This document shows positions 1-8,600 of a DNA stretch of 16,469 bases, piece after piece (within the stretch, counting starts at the first letter, position 1; every line of letters starts with the position of its first letter). This stretch comes from an uncultured Ruminococcus sp. (GTDB lineage Bacteria; Bacillota; Clostridia; Oscillospirales; Ruminococcaceae). The notes below the pieces were generated by a model, which saw only the letters and a program-made list of their open reading frames with translations, did no database searches and was not told where the DNA came from. A program made the translations under genes and the position numbers. The stretch is taken from the NCBI GenBank assembly GCA_900752785.1, contig CAADWP010000101.1:1-16469 (forward strand), in the 5' to 3' direction.

Positions 1-33
1 ATATATATAATTAATATGAAAGGAGGAATCAGA

Positions 34-309
34 GTGTTTAAAAACGCAAAATATCTGACCCGTGGAGTTCAGTCGGAGATACCGATTGAACTCCAGCTTT
101 TTATGTGGGGCTGTATCGAATCAGTTCCGGATTATCTGCAAATTTTCAGACTTGAACCAATGAAAACGATGCAAAAAATAATCCATGAACAGGAAGAACC
201 TGAATACCGAAAGGAATATCTGCTTAAATCAGATGCTCCGATCACTGCCAAAGTCTACATAATTGACGATGGCGAACACAGCACTATGCTGCTTGCAGAA
301 GAATATTAA
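34..309 (+). CDS. DUF960 family protein
   Basis: A 91-aa protein of unknown function. The pattern TRGVQSEIPIELQLFMW near the N-terminus, the central PEYRKEYL and the C-terminal IDDGEHSTMLLAEEY ending are those of the DUF960 family, small proteins common in Firmicute chromosomes and mobile elements. I chose the GTG at 34 because AAAGGAGG (19-26) lies 7 bases before it; an ATG at 16 would run through the ribosome binding site itself. There is no signal peptide or membrane segment. It is the first gene of a packed plus-strand cluster with the amidoligase, amidotransferase and integrase, and its stop is followed directly by a perfect palindrome. The family is clear; the role is unknown. Confidence 0.8.
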   Translation: MFKNAKYLTRGVQSEIPIELQLFMWGCIESVPDYLQIFRLEPMKTMQKIIHEQEEPEYRKEYLLKSDAPITAKVYIIDDGEHSTMLLAEEY

Positions 310-310
310 T

Positions 311-330
311 GCCAGTCCATATGGACTGGC
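311..330. repeat. Perfect 20-bp palindrome between DUF960 and amidoligase genes
   Basis: The arms GCCAGTCCAT and ATGGACTGGC are exact reverse complements with no spacer. In RNA this would fold as an 8-bp stem with an AUAU loop, starting one base after the DUF960 stop codon. AATTTTCATTT follows, which is only a weak U-run, so it may be a leaky terminator, an mRNA stabiliser or processing site, or a protein binding site. Confidence 0.6.
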
Positions 331-356
331 AATTTTCATTTACGGAGGAAAAAATA

Positions 357-1451
357 ATGGAAGAAAACAAAATCCGCTGCACACACTGCGGAGTTTTAAT
401 TGAGGATGAGGACTTCAACACGGTCAACGGCGAGCCGATCTGTCAGGACTGCGCTGACCGATATACCGTCATTTGCGACAGGTGCGGAGCGACAATCTGG
501 GAATCGGATGCTTATGGCGATGATTATACAAATCTTTGTCCGCACTGTTATGAAAATTACTACACACGCTGCGAAGAATGCGACTCGCTTATTCACAGAG
601 ACGACGCCTTTCGCTTTGAGGACTGCGACCACTGCTCTGAGTGCTATCATGAAATAAGCAAAAACAGTGCGATTCACGAGTACAACTACAAGCCCGAGCC
701 GATATTTTACGGCGAAAAATCACGATATTTCGGTGTTGAACTGGAAATCGACGGAGCAGGAAAAGATGACGACAATGCCAAAGAACTTCTTGAAATTGCA
801 AACGAAAACGATGAACATATTTACATTAAATCCGACGGCTCGCTTGACGACGGAATGGAAATTGTTACTCATCCCATGTCATTAAATTACCATAAAAATT
901 TCTGCTGGGAAAATATTATGAAAAAGGCGATATATCTCGGCTACCGTTCGCATCAGACTTCAACTTGCGGACTTCATATTCACGTCAACCGCAAATCGCT
1001 CGGATTGGACAGCATCGAGCAGGAAGATGTTATCAGCCGAATTCTTTATTTCGTGGAGCATCACTGGAACGAACTGCTGAAATTCAGCCGCAGAAGCGAG
1101 TATGCAATGAATCGCTGGGCTTCACGTTACGGCTACGAATCCAGTCCGCAGGCAATCATGGAAAAGGCTAAGAAACGCAGCTGCGGAAGATATGCGGCGG
1201 TCAATCTCTGCAACTACAGCACAATTGAATTTCGCCTGTTCAGGGGGACCTTGAAGCATAACACGCTTATTGCGGCGCTTGAATTGGTGGACAAGATCTG
1301 CGATCTGGCAATGCTCTGCACCGATAACGAAATGCAGAAAATGTCGTGGTCGGAATTCGTTTCAAATATCACCGAACCGGAACTTATACAATATCTGAAA
1401 GAACGGAAAATCTACATAAACGAGGAAATTAACGCTGAGGAGGAACTTTAA
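357..1451 (+). CDS. Amidoligase family protein with N-terminal zinc-ribbon/LIM-like array
   Basis: A 364-aa predicted COOH-NH2 ligase of the glutamine synthetase/gamma-glutamylcysteine synthetase fold (Amidoligase_2 type), expected to join a carboxylate to an amine using ATP. Residues 1-100 hold Cys pairs at 8/11, 29/32, 40/43, 61/64, 72/75 and 90/93/96, a likely multi-zinc treble-clef or LIM-like array. The catalytic part starts at FGVELEID (E128 and E130, expected metal ligands), followed by SDGSL at 159-163 with MEIVTHP at 167-173, CGLHIHVNR from C204 (H207, H209), and TIEFRLFRG at 289-297. The start at 357 is set by GGAGG at 344-348; an upstream in-frame ATG at 309 has no ribosome binding site and reads through the palindrome. 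The stop overlaps the next ATG (TAATG), so the two are translationally coupled. The substrate is unknown; the neighbours suggest a peptide or small-molecule modification. Confidence 0.85.
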   Translation: MEENKIRCTHCGVLIEDEDFNTVNGEPICQDCADRYTVICDRCGATIWESDAYGDDYTNLCPHCYENYYTRCEECDSLIHRDDAFRFEDCDHCSECYHEISKNSAIHEYNYKPEPIFYGEKSRYFGVELEIDGAGKDDDNAKELLEIANENDEHIYIKSDGSLDDGMEIVTHPMSLNYHKNFCWENIMKKAIYLGYRSHQTSTCGLHIHVNRKSLGLDSIEQEDVISRILYFVEHHWNELLKFSRRSEYAMNRWASRYGYESSPQAIMEKAKKRSCGRYAAVNLCNYSTIEFRLFRGTLKHNTLIAALELVDKICDLAMLCTDNEMQKMSWSEFVSNITEPELIQYLKERKIYINEEINAEEEL

Positions 1452-1636
1452 TGAACAAATTTGACATCACAAAAATAATCTCTAAAACGCCGGCAATGGG
1501 AAATCCGGTGCAGGAAATAATCAAGGTCGCCGCCCTTGTCGCAGCCGCCTGCCTTGCCTATAAGATCGAGGACATTGTCAAGGCGATAATTGACGGAAAA
1601 GACGGCGGAGAAATTCATTACGGGGAGGAAAAATAA
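1451..1636 (+). CDS. Small protein of unknown function (61 aa) between amidoligase and amidotransferase
   Basis: I do not recognise this family. The start overlaps the amidoligase stop (TAATG) and is served by AGGAGG at 1438-1443, 7 bases upstream, so it is very likely translated. The sequence has a short Lys/Pro N-terminus, a hydrophobic or amphipathic stretch VAALVAAACLAYKI at about residues 27-40, then a charged tail rich in Asp, Gly and Glu ending GEEK. The hydrophobic run is too short and mixed to be a confident transmembrane helix. The next gene starts 1 base after its stop, and its ribosome binding site lies inside this gene. The position between a predicted ligase and an amidotransferase suggests a partner or substrate; that is inference only. 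Confidence 0.7.
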   Translation: MNKFDITKIISKTPAMGNPVQEIIKVAALVAAACLAYKIEDIVKAIIDGKDGGEIHYGEEK

Positions 1637-1637
1637 T

Positions 1638-2603
1638 ATGTGCGCATTATTCGGCTGGCTCGATTACAGGGGAATTGTACCGTATAAAATTCTGAAAAAG
1701 CTAACACAGGCATTGGCAAATGCCGCTGAGGAAAGAGGTACGGATGCATCGGGAATCTCATACGTCAGGGACGGAAAAATCACGATATATAAGCGTCCGA
1801 AACCCGCTCACAAGCTCAGATTCAACGTCCCTGTTGATACAAAAGCAGTCATGGGACATACTCGCATGGCTACACAGGGCGATAAATCACAGAACTTCAA
1901 CAATCATCCATTCTCCGGCACTGCCGGAGCTATTTCTTTTGCTTTCGCACACAACGGAGTTCTCTGGAACGACAGAGAACTTCGACATGACAAAAAACTC
2001 CCGGATACGCATATCAGGACTGACAGCTACATTGCAGTCCAGCTTCTCGAATCACAGGACAAGCTCGACTTCGATTCCCTGCGATATATGGCGGAAACGG
2101 TGGAGGGAAACTTCACTTTCACGGTTCTCGATCAGAACAACAGTCTATACATTATAAAGGGTAGCAATCCGATGTGCCTGCTCCATTTTGAATCTTTGGG
2201 ACTGTACATATACGCCTCTACCGAGAGTATCATGAAGAACGCTTTGCGCAAAGTCGGATTATACAAATTTGCTTCTGAGAAAATAGAAGTTGTCGAGGGA
2301 GATATTCTTTGCATCAATAAAACTGGCGGGATCACTCGTTCTGAGTTTGAGCCCAAACTGTACCGTTCAAAATATATGAGTTGGTACAACGATAACGAGC
2401 CATATTACGGCGTTCACGAGGAACTGTTATTGGCGTATTGCGGCTGCTACGGCGTGGACAGTTCCGAAGTTGAACTTCTGCTTGAATACGGCTATACCTG
2501 CGATGAGATCGAGGATATGCTTGCCGACCATGCTCTGCTCAATGAGACCTTGCAGGCAATTAAGTTTGAGGATTGTTATGACGATTTACTGATGGAGATG
2601 TGA
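1638..2603 (+). CDS. Class II glutamine amidotransferase (Ntn hydrolase)
   Basis: A 321-aa protein with a GATase type 2 domain like the N-terminal half of GlmS and PurF. The start at 1638 puts Cys at residue 2, which becomes the N-terminal nucleophile after Met removal; the ribosome binding site GGGGAGG (1622-1628) agrees, and a longer form from 1590 would bury the Cys. Other family signatures are HTRMATQG at 74-81, NNHPF just after it, AHNG at 104-107 (oxyanion hole) and RTD at 127-129, equivalent to the conserved Asp region of GlmS. It should hydrolyse glutamine to glutamate and ammonia. No synthetase or isomerase domain follows; about 75 extra residues, acidic and Leu/Tyr/Cys-rich, follow the Ntn domain. 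It would supply ammonia to, or act with, the amidoligase upstream. The integrase starts 4 bases downstream. Confidence 0.87.
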   Translation: MCALFGWLDYRGIVPYKILKKLTQALANAAEERGTDASGISYVRDGKITIYKRPKPAHKLRFNVPVDTKAVMGHTRMATQGDKSQNFNNHPFSGTAGAISFAFAHNGVLWNDRELRHDKKLPDTHIRTDSYIAVQLLESQDKLDFDSLRYMAETVEGNFTFTVLDQNNSLYIIKGSNPMCLLHFESLGLYIYASTESIMKNALRKVGLYKFASEKIEVVEGDILCINKTGGITRSEFEPKLYRSKYMSWYNDNEPYYGVHEELLLAYCGCYGVDSSEVELLLEYGYTCDEIEDMLADHALLNETLQAIKFEDCYDDLLMEM

Positions 2604-2607
2604 CTTT

Positions 2608-3780
2608 ATGGCTAAAAAAGGCAATAACGAGGGAAGTATTTACAAGGATAAGCAGGGACGATGGAGAGGGCAGGTCACACTGCCCTCTGCTGACGGAAAA
2701 ATAAAAAAGAAATATTTTTATGGTAAGACAAAAAAAGAAGTAACAGAAAAAGTTAATGAACTCCTGAATCAGATTCGTACCAACACGTATATTGAACCAT
2801 GTAAAATGACACTCTACGAATGGCTCTGCACATGGCTTGAAACCTACAACAGCGATATCCGAATGACAACTAAAGTCAATTATGATACATACGTCCATAA
2901 ACATATCAAAAACTCTATCGGCGGTTACAAACTTTGCGAACTGAATACGCTGATAATTCAGCAGTTCTACATGGATAAATCAAAAAATGGCAGAATTGAC
3001 GGAGCAGGCGGTTTAAGTCCGAAAACTCTCAGAAATCTGCACAATATGCTTCATAAGGCTCTGAAACAGGCAGTTTATCTTGAAATGATACAGAAAAATC
3101 CAACTGATTTTGCAGTCCTGCCTAAACGTCAGCAAAAGGAAATGAGATATTTAACGGTTGAGGAACAGAAAAGGTTACAGGAAGTTATAAAAGGCCACAG
3201 GCTTGAAATGGCTATATTGCTTGATTTGTACACAGGCATGAGGCAGGGCGAACTGCTCGGATTAGCATGGAAAGATGTGCATATCAATCCTGACGGAAAC
3301 AGTTACATCAGAATCACTCAGACTCTTAACAGGATCAAAAATCCTGATTCAACTTCTGAACATAAAACGATGCTTGCTATCAACGAGCCTAAAACAAGCC
3401 ACTCTGTACGTACAATTCCACTGTTACCAGAAATTGCAGAATGTCTCGAACAGCATCATCGGGAGCAGGAAAATTATCATCAACAAAACGGCTATCAACC
3501 GCCTGAATTTGTATTTACATCAACTACAGGCACACCTATAGAACCACGGGATTTTCAGCGTGATTTCAAGAAAATTCTGCAAAAAAATAATATCCGTGAA
3601 GTAAATGTACATGGAATCCGCCACACGTATGCTGTTCGTGCACTTGAATCAGGAATGTCGGTCAAAACGCTGTCAGCTATTCTCGGTCACAGCAGTACCG
3701 CCTTCACTATGGACGTTTACGGTCACGTAACCGAAGAATTTAAGCATGATGAAGTTTCTCGCATGAGTAATTTCCTATAA
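2608..3780 (+). CDS. Tyrosine recombinase/integrase (Tn916-like family), first copy
   Basis: A 390-aa site-specific recombinase. The N-terminal part (GSIYKDKQGRWRGQV) resembles the arm-binding domain of Tn916-type integrases, followed by a SAM-like core-binding domain (about 65-165) and a catalytic domain. The catalytic set is complete: R212 (TGMRQGE), K262, H335 and R338 in HGIRH, H361 in LGHSS, and the nucleophile Y371 in MDVYGHV. The start at 2608 has GGAG at 2594-2597. It begins 4 bases after the amidotransferase stop, so it appears to be the last gene of that operon, an arrangement typical of the end of an integrated element. A strong terminator follows. No excisionase gene lies next to it on its left side within the window. 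Confidence 0.93.
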   Translation: MAKKGNNEGSIYKDKQGRWRGQVTLPSADGKIKKKYFYGKTKKEVTEKVNELLNQIRTNTYIEPCKMTLYEWLCTWLETYNSDIRMTTKVNYDTYVHKHIKNSIGGYKLCELNTLIIQQFYMDKSKNGRIDGAGGLSPKTLRNLHNMLHKALKQAVYLEMIQKNPTDFAVLPKRQQKEMRYLTVEEQKRLQEVIKGHRLEMAILLDLYTGMRQGELLGLAWKDVHINPDGNSYIRITQTLNRIKNPDSTSEHKTMLAINEPKTSHSVRTIPLLPEIAECLEQHHREQENYHQQNGYQPPEFVFTSTTGTPIEPRDFQRDFKKILQKNNIREVNVHGIRHTYAVRALESGMSVKTLSAILGHSSTAFTMDVYGHVTEEFKHDEVSRMSNFL

Positions 3781-3790
3781 TGTTTAAATA

Positions 3791-3833
3791 AAAACAGAAG
3801 TCAAAGTAAGATTTCCGACTTCTGTTTTTTTAT
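3791..3833 (+). terminator. Intrinsic terminator after the first integrase
   Basis: Perfect 12-bp stem, AAAACAGAAGTC (3791-3802) with GACTTCTGTTTT (3817-3828), 14-base loop, T-run following to 3833. The A-run on the left side makes it usable in both directions. Confidence 0.88.
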
Positions 3834-3940
3834 TTTTTCTTGAAATTGTCATACAAATTGATTAATCAGCAGAGTGCAATAAAAAATCACCTGCATGAAT
3901 AAAAAATTTGTAGAAAAAGCTTTTATTTTTTAGAATAATA

Positions 3941-3949
3941 TGGTATAAT
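3941..3949 (+). promoter_or_regulatory. Extended -10 promoter for the xis-int2 unit
   Basis: TGGTATAAT matches an extended -10 box (TGn plus perfect TATAAT). No good -35 box sits 17 bases upstream (TTTTAT at 3921-3926). It lies about 60 bases before the excisionase start and is the only clear promoter in the 3834-4007 gap. Confidence 0.65.
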
Positions 3950-4007
3950 ATATTTATACAGATTTTTTCAACAAAACAAAGGCTTTTTCGTGAAAGGATC
4001 AACTGTC

Positions 4008-4235
4008 ATGAAAAACGCTCAGTCAACAGAAAAACTTCTTATTTCACCTGCTGAAGCCTGTGAAATTCTCGGCATCGGTCGCACTACGATGTACCGCCTT
4101 ATCCATGAAGGAATCATTCCAACTGTCAGATTTTCGAATTGCAGAAAACTGTATCTGTCAGTTGATACATTGAAACAGATAATCCTTGAAAATAAGTCTT
4201 CATCTTCTGAAATCGGAGGTGAAGGAAATGAGTAA
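4008..4235 (+). CDS. Excisionase-type helix-turn-helix DNA-binding protein
   Basis: A 75-aa protein of the excisionase/MerR-like winged HTH group. LLISPAEACEILGIGRTTMYRLIHEGIIPTVRF is the typical helix-turn-helix plus wing of Xis-family proteins, with the SVDTLKQII helix after it. The ATG at 4008 is preferred because AAAGGA (3993-3998) lies 9 bases upstream; a GTG at 3990 would precede that site. The reading frame overlaps the integrase start by 8 bases, so the pair is coupled. In such pairs the small protein bends DNA and steers the integrase towards excision, and may also repress the promoter. It could instead act only as a regulator. Confidence 0.85.
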   Translation: MKNAQSTEKLLISPAEACEILGIGRTTMYRLIHEGIIPTVRFSNCRKLYLSVDTLKQIILENKSSSSEIGGEGNE

Positions 4236-5436
4236 GGGAGCTAACGGAACAGGTACAGTCTACAAACCAAAGCACCCAAGTAAAAATTTTCCGTTCAGGG
4301 CAGAAGTATGGATTACAGATTTCTCACGTCCCAATGGCAAACGCAGGGTAAGCAAAAATTTCAAAAGAAAAACCGAAGCTGAAAAATGGCGTGACGATAT
4401 GCTTTCAAAGTATGGTAAATCAGACAATTCTGTCTGCAATCCAATGATAACACTTTCTGAATGGCTGACTTTCTGGTTGAAAAATTTCACTCCGAACATT
4501 AAGGATTCCACCAGAACAGGCTATAAATGCTACATAGAACAGCATATTTCCAAGCACCATATTGGTAAAATCAATCTGAAAGATTTAAACGTATGCGATT
4601 TACAGAGTTACATAAGCTGCCTTACATCAAGTGGCAACCTGAAAAATGACAGCGGACTGAGTACAAAAACCATACGCTCCATGATGCTGATGATTAAAAA
4701 AAGTCTGCATACTGCGGTGGGAGCAGATATAATCAACAAAAATCCTGCGGAGTACATTATTCTGCCGAAACTTGAGCAGAAACCTGTTGAATATCTGACA
4801 CTGGAACAGGTCAGGGAACTTACAAATGTCAGCCGAGGAGAACGGTGGGGCATATTCTTTCCATTGGCATTCATGACAGCCTGCCGTATCGGTGAACTCG
4901 GTGCATTGAGAAAAAGTTCACTGAAACACGAGAATGGAATATATTATCTTTCAGTCGAGGGTTCCCTCAATCGTGTGAAAGACTTCTCAGGTGACTCCAA
5001 TACAAAAACTGTTCTACGTATAGGTTCAACCAAGAATTCAAGGTCACGTCAGATACCCATACCAAAAGAACTTGTTAAGCTGCTGCATCAGCATTTTGAG
5101 AAACAGGACGAAGAAGCTACAATAAGCTGCGGACAATATCTTGATGACCCATACATATTCTGCAATGAGTTTGGCAGCTTTGTTGACCCGTCTACTTTGA
5201 GAAACTGGAGCAGGAAAATTGCATCAGAAGCAGGTATAGACAACTTTTATCCTCACCTGCTCCGAAAATCCTATGCCACACTTGCATCCACCAATATGGA
5301 TATCAAGAACCTGAGTGCTATTCTCGGTCACAGCAGCTGTAATGTCAGTACCCAATACTACATTGCCAGTGACATCAATACCAAGAACATTGCTATGAAA
5401 ACTATGAAGCCGTTCTATGATGAACTGCTCGGATAA
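4228..5436 (+). CDS. Tyrosine recombinase/integrase, second copy
   Basis: A 402-aa recombinase of the same broad family as the integrase at 2608-3780 but clearly diverged. The N-terminal arm-binding region begins GTGTVYKPKHPSK, then a SAM-like core-binding domain (ITLSEWLTFWLKNF at about 75) and the catalytic domain. The catalytic residues are R220 (TACRIGEL), K269 (STKNSRSRQIPI), H343 and R346 in HLLRK, H368 in LGHSS and Y378, the second Tyr of TQYYIA by alignment with the first integrase. K347 replaces the more usual His or Thr after the box II Arg. I chose the ATG at 4228 because GGAGG at 4215-4219 serves it and it overlaps the excisionase stop. With the excisionase it forms an integration/excision module of a second element. 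Confidence 0.92.
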   Translation: MSKGANGTGTVYKPKHPSKNFPFRAEVWITDFSRPNGKRRVSKNFKRKTEAEKWRDDMLSKYGKSDNSVCNPMITLSEWLTFWLKNFTPNIKDSTRTGYKCYIEQHISKHHIGKINLKDLNVCDLQSYISCLTSSGNLKNDSGLSTKTIRSMMLMIKKSLHTAVGADIINKNPAEYIILPKLEQKPVEYLTLEQVRELTNVSRGERWGIFFPLAFMTACRIGELGALRKSSLKHENGIYYLSVEGSLNRVKDFSGDSNTKTVLRIGSTKNSRSRQIPIPKELVKLLHQHFEKQDEEATISCGQYLDDPYIFCNEFGSFVDPSTLRNWSRKIASEAGIDNFYPHLLRKSYATLASTNMDIKNLSAILGHSSCNVSTQYYIASDINTKNIAMKTMKPFYDELLG

Positions 5437-5445
5437 CTTAAACTT

Positions 5446-5468
5446 GTGAGGGGCGTTTCGCCTCTCAC
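5446..5468 (+). terminator. Hairpin terminator after the second integrase
   Basis: GTGAGGGGCG pairs with CGCCTCTCAC through a 10-bp stem with one G-U pair and a TTT loop. It starts 9 bases after the integrase stop. The T-rich run (CTTTATTTTT) begins only about 10 bases downstream, so termination may be partial. Confidence 0.55.
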
Positions 5469-5610
5469 ATTAAAACTTCTTTATTTTTAAATTCGTTTTT
5501 CAAAAAAATAAGTTTTAAAAATAATAAAATTTATATACTTTTTATATATTTAAAAATAAAATTTTCTAAAAATCGTATTTTTAAACTTTTCATATCGAAA
5601 TAACTTAATA
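5469..5610. other. Very AT-rich gap before the large ATPase gene
   Basis: Almost only A and T, with runs of A or T and short self-complementary pieces (for example AAAAAT-CGT-ATTTTT near 5568-5582). A TATACT at 5534-5539 could be a -10 box for the next gene, but no fitting -35 is visible. No gene, tRNA fragment or clear repeat was seen. Confidence 0.45.
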
Positions 5611-5622
5611 GGAGAACCAATT

Positions 5623-8600
5623 ATGATTAATAACAATTTTGGATACGGTACACAGAATACCCCGTATCCCTATGGATATGCAGAAACAAATCAGATGCAA
5701 TTTCAGCCTCCAAACATACTTCAATATCAACAACACAATTTTATACCCGATGAATTTATGCATCTGGTTTCTGCATTCAATACTGAAAATACAAATCTAA
5801 AAGAACAATTAATGATTGCGTACAGAACAATATGGGAACTTAAATCAAACATAAAGCCAAGACAAACAAAAGAATTGATTCAGACAGCACCAAATACATG
5901 GGGTATCAAGCTGTCAACAGGAAAAATAGTGCCATTTGCACAAGTCAACTTATTTAAAAGATATATTGTCAATGTTCACCCAAACGGCACATTTGATGCC
6001 ATATTTATGATTTTTAATGTCAACGGACAATACATCAATTGTGTTATACCTTATAAGGAGCTAATGAAAAACAACGTTGAACCATATCTGCGTGGCATAA
6101 TCGGACATCCCGCTGATTCAAACTATCACAAATCATACGTTGTCAATATATTTTATAATTTGATTTCATCATTGCCAAATAATGACTTTATAAATATTCC
6201 CCGAAAACAAGGCTGGAATATGATTAATGGCCAACATCTTAATTTTATCCATATTTTTTCATTTCCTTTCTGTTTAGCAGATTATTTTAATCTAAGCACT
6301 GCAAAAAGGATACTTATACCTGCACCTGCTCCTTTTAATGAAATTAAAATGCGTTATTCTGCGTTTTTGCCCCAACACTGGAAGTATAAACTGCTTGTGA
6401 CTATACGTACTGCAAGCATTCTTCTATATTTTTTCCGCAAGGAAAATCTGAAACCTGTACAGTTCTTTATAATTGAACCTGCCAACAATATTAATGCAGA
6501 CGTTATAAAATCCTTACTTCTTACATCTTACAATGAAGACCTGTCTGTCCCTTCTCTTTCCTCAAATACCAAAGACATCAAAAATGAACTGGATACTGTC
6601 AACGACGGAACGGTATTATTTCAGGATAATTTTTTGAATAATGAACGGACGGGGAAATTCAATTCAAATATGGAGGCTATAAACAGCGACATTAATGTCA
6701 ATAATCCTAATCAGTCAAGACATATTATATCCATTCTGTCTTCAAATCCTACCAGTCTCCCATATAATCTTCCCGCACGGTTTCTCTCGTTCAATGATGC
6801 CGATTTAATCAGCGATGAAACACAAATAAAAACACTTCACTTATTTTCAAGTGCATTTGATTCTGCCCTTATCAATCAAATCAAGTGTAATCCGCAGACG
6901 TTTGAAACAGAACTTTTCCGACTTATCGATACATATTATGCCAACGACTTTATCAGCGATATGCAATATAACAATACAGTCAGAATCATTATGACAAGTG
7001 CAAGGCTTCTGAGCAATTTTGGAATACTTAATAATGATGATATTGCAAATATAATCAAATGGCTTGATGATGATGAAGACTGGACTCTGGATTCTGCCAA
7101 TGCAATAATAAATGATTTTGAGAAAACAATTAATCAACTCATTCATTCAGGTGAACTGACTATTGTCAAACAGGATAACTTCATAAGCGAAAAAATGATG
7201 GCGTTTGAAACGAAACATCACATAAATTTTGAAAAGAAGGTACTCAAAGAACTTATCTGTCCAAAAATGAATACTACTCACCAAATAACCAAAATATTCA
7301 GTGCATATCAATCATTCGATAAATCTACAGACGATAAAAAAATGTATGGCACAAACGGTCACCGACGTAATTTGAAAATCAATTCATCACAGACAAATGT
7401 CAGTGTTTACAGTTTTTCCAAAAATATTCTTGATAATGAAAGTATGGAAATACTGTATTCAGCAGTCAACAAAGATTTTCTTTATCCAATAAATAATACC
7501 CCAACAAAAAACTTTGTTCCGGTATTATTAAGTGCAAATGAAAAATTAGTGGCAGGTATACGGATAGATTCTGACAGTGACGAAAATTTTCACACTTACA
7601 TTTCAGGTCAGACACGTTCAGGAAAATCATTCTTTCTTGCCCAACAAGCTGTATTACGTGCATACAACGGTGATAAGGTTATAATTTTTGATCAAGATGG
7701 TTCGTTTTCTGAAAAAGCAATTCAGAAAGTATTCAAGGAAAATGCTGCCGAAATAGAGGAAAGATATATATCCAGATATGATGTCTCTCAAACAGGAATA
7801 CCTGTCAATTTATTCACATTAGAGGCTTGCAGTAATAATGCGACTAAAAAAGACAGAATAAAAGGCATTCTTACAGCAGGCATTAAAAGTTTCGGTGAAA
7901 ATCAGAATATGATACTTGGTAAAGTAATATCAAAACTTCTGAAATCAAAGTTGTCAATAACACCCTCAAGTATATCTGAACAAATTAATAGTCTTTCTTT
8001 TGAAGAAAAGAAAGTGATTTCAAAACTTCTTCCAATACTCAATGATATTGAAGAACTTTCCATGAACCCAAATACTTGGAATGAAATTTTGGATAATCAG
8101 AAATCGATTATTATTATCTCAACTGATGAAGACTCAATGAAAAAAAGCACAATATTAATTGATATGATGCTATCATCCCTTTATAATTATAAAGTCAGCA
8201 ATGATGACTTAAGAATAACTGTTATCATTGATGAACTAAGAGACCACAACCTCACAAAAGAAAGTCCGATTCATACCATGATGCGAAAGGGAAATAAACA
8301 TAAGCTCCATATGCTTGTTGCTTCACAGGAGTTTCCTAAAGATAAGAGTATTCTTGGAACAATTGCAGGCTATGCAGGAATGAGGGTTTACTTTCAGCAG
8401 AAAGAAGACTGCTTGTCTTTAGCTGAAAAGAGAATTAATAATTCTTTTGAAATATCACTAAAAACACTTTGTCAACATTTCTGTGTAATTGATGGTAATT
8501 TCTTTAATTCGTCTACCAACGCTAATACTCATGCAGTCTTCTACGGTAAATCTGCCGATTTCGGACATACTTCATATTCTAAATCTAAATTATTATCAAC

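Noticed and set aside
1720..2157. 145-codon open frame on the plus strand
   Set aside because: It is an out-of-frame shadow of the amidotransferase gene, whose own frame carries all the family motifs.
5482..5585. Direct repeat TATTTTTAAA at 5482-5491 and 5576-5585, considered as an attachment core or iteron
   Set aside because: The surrounding DNA is nearly all A and T, so such a repeat is expected by chance.
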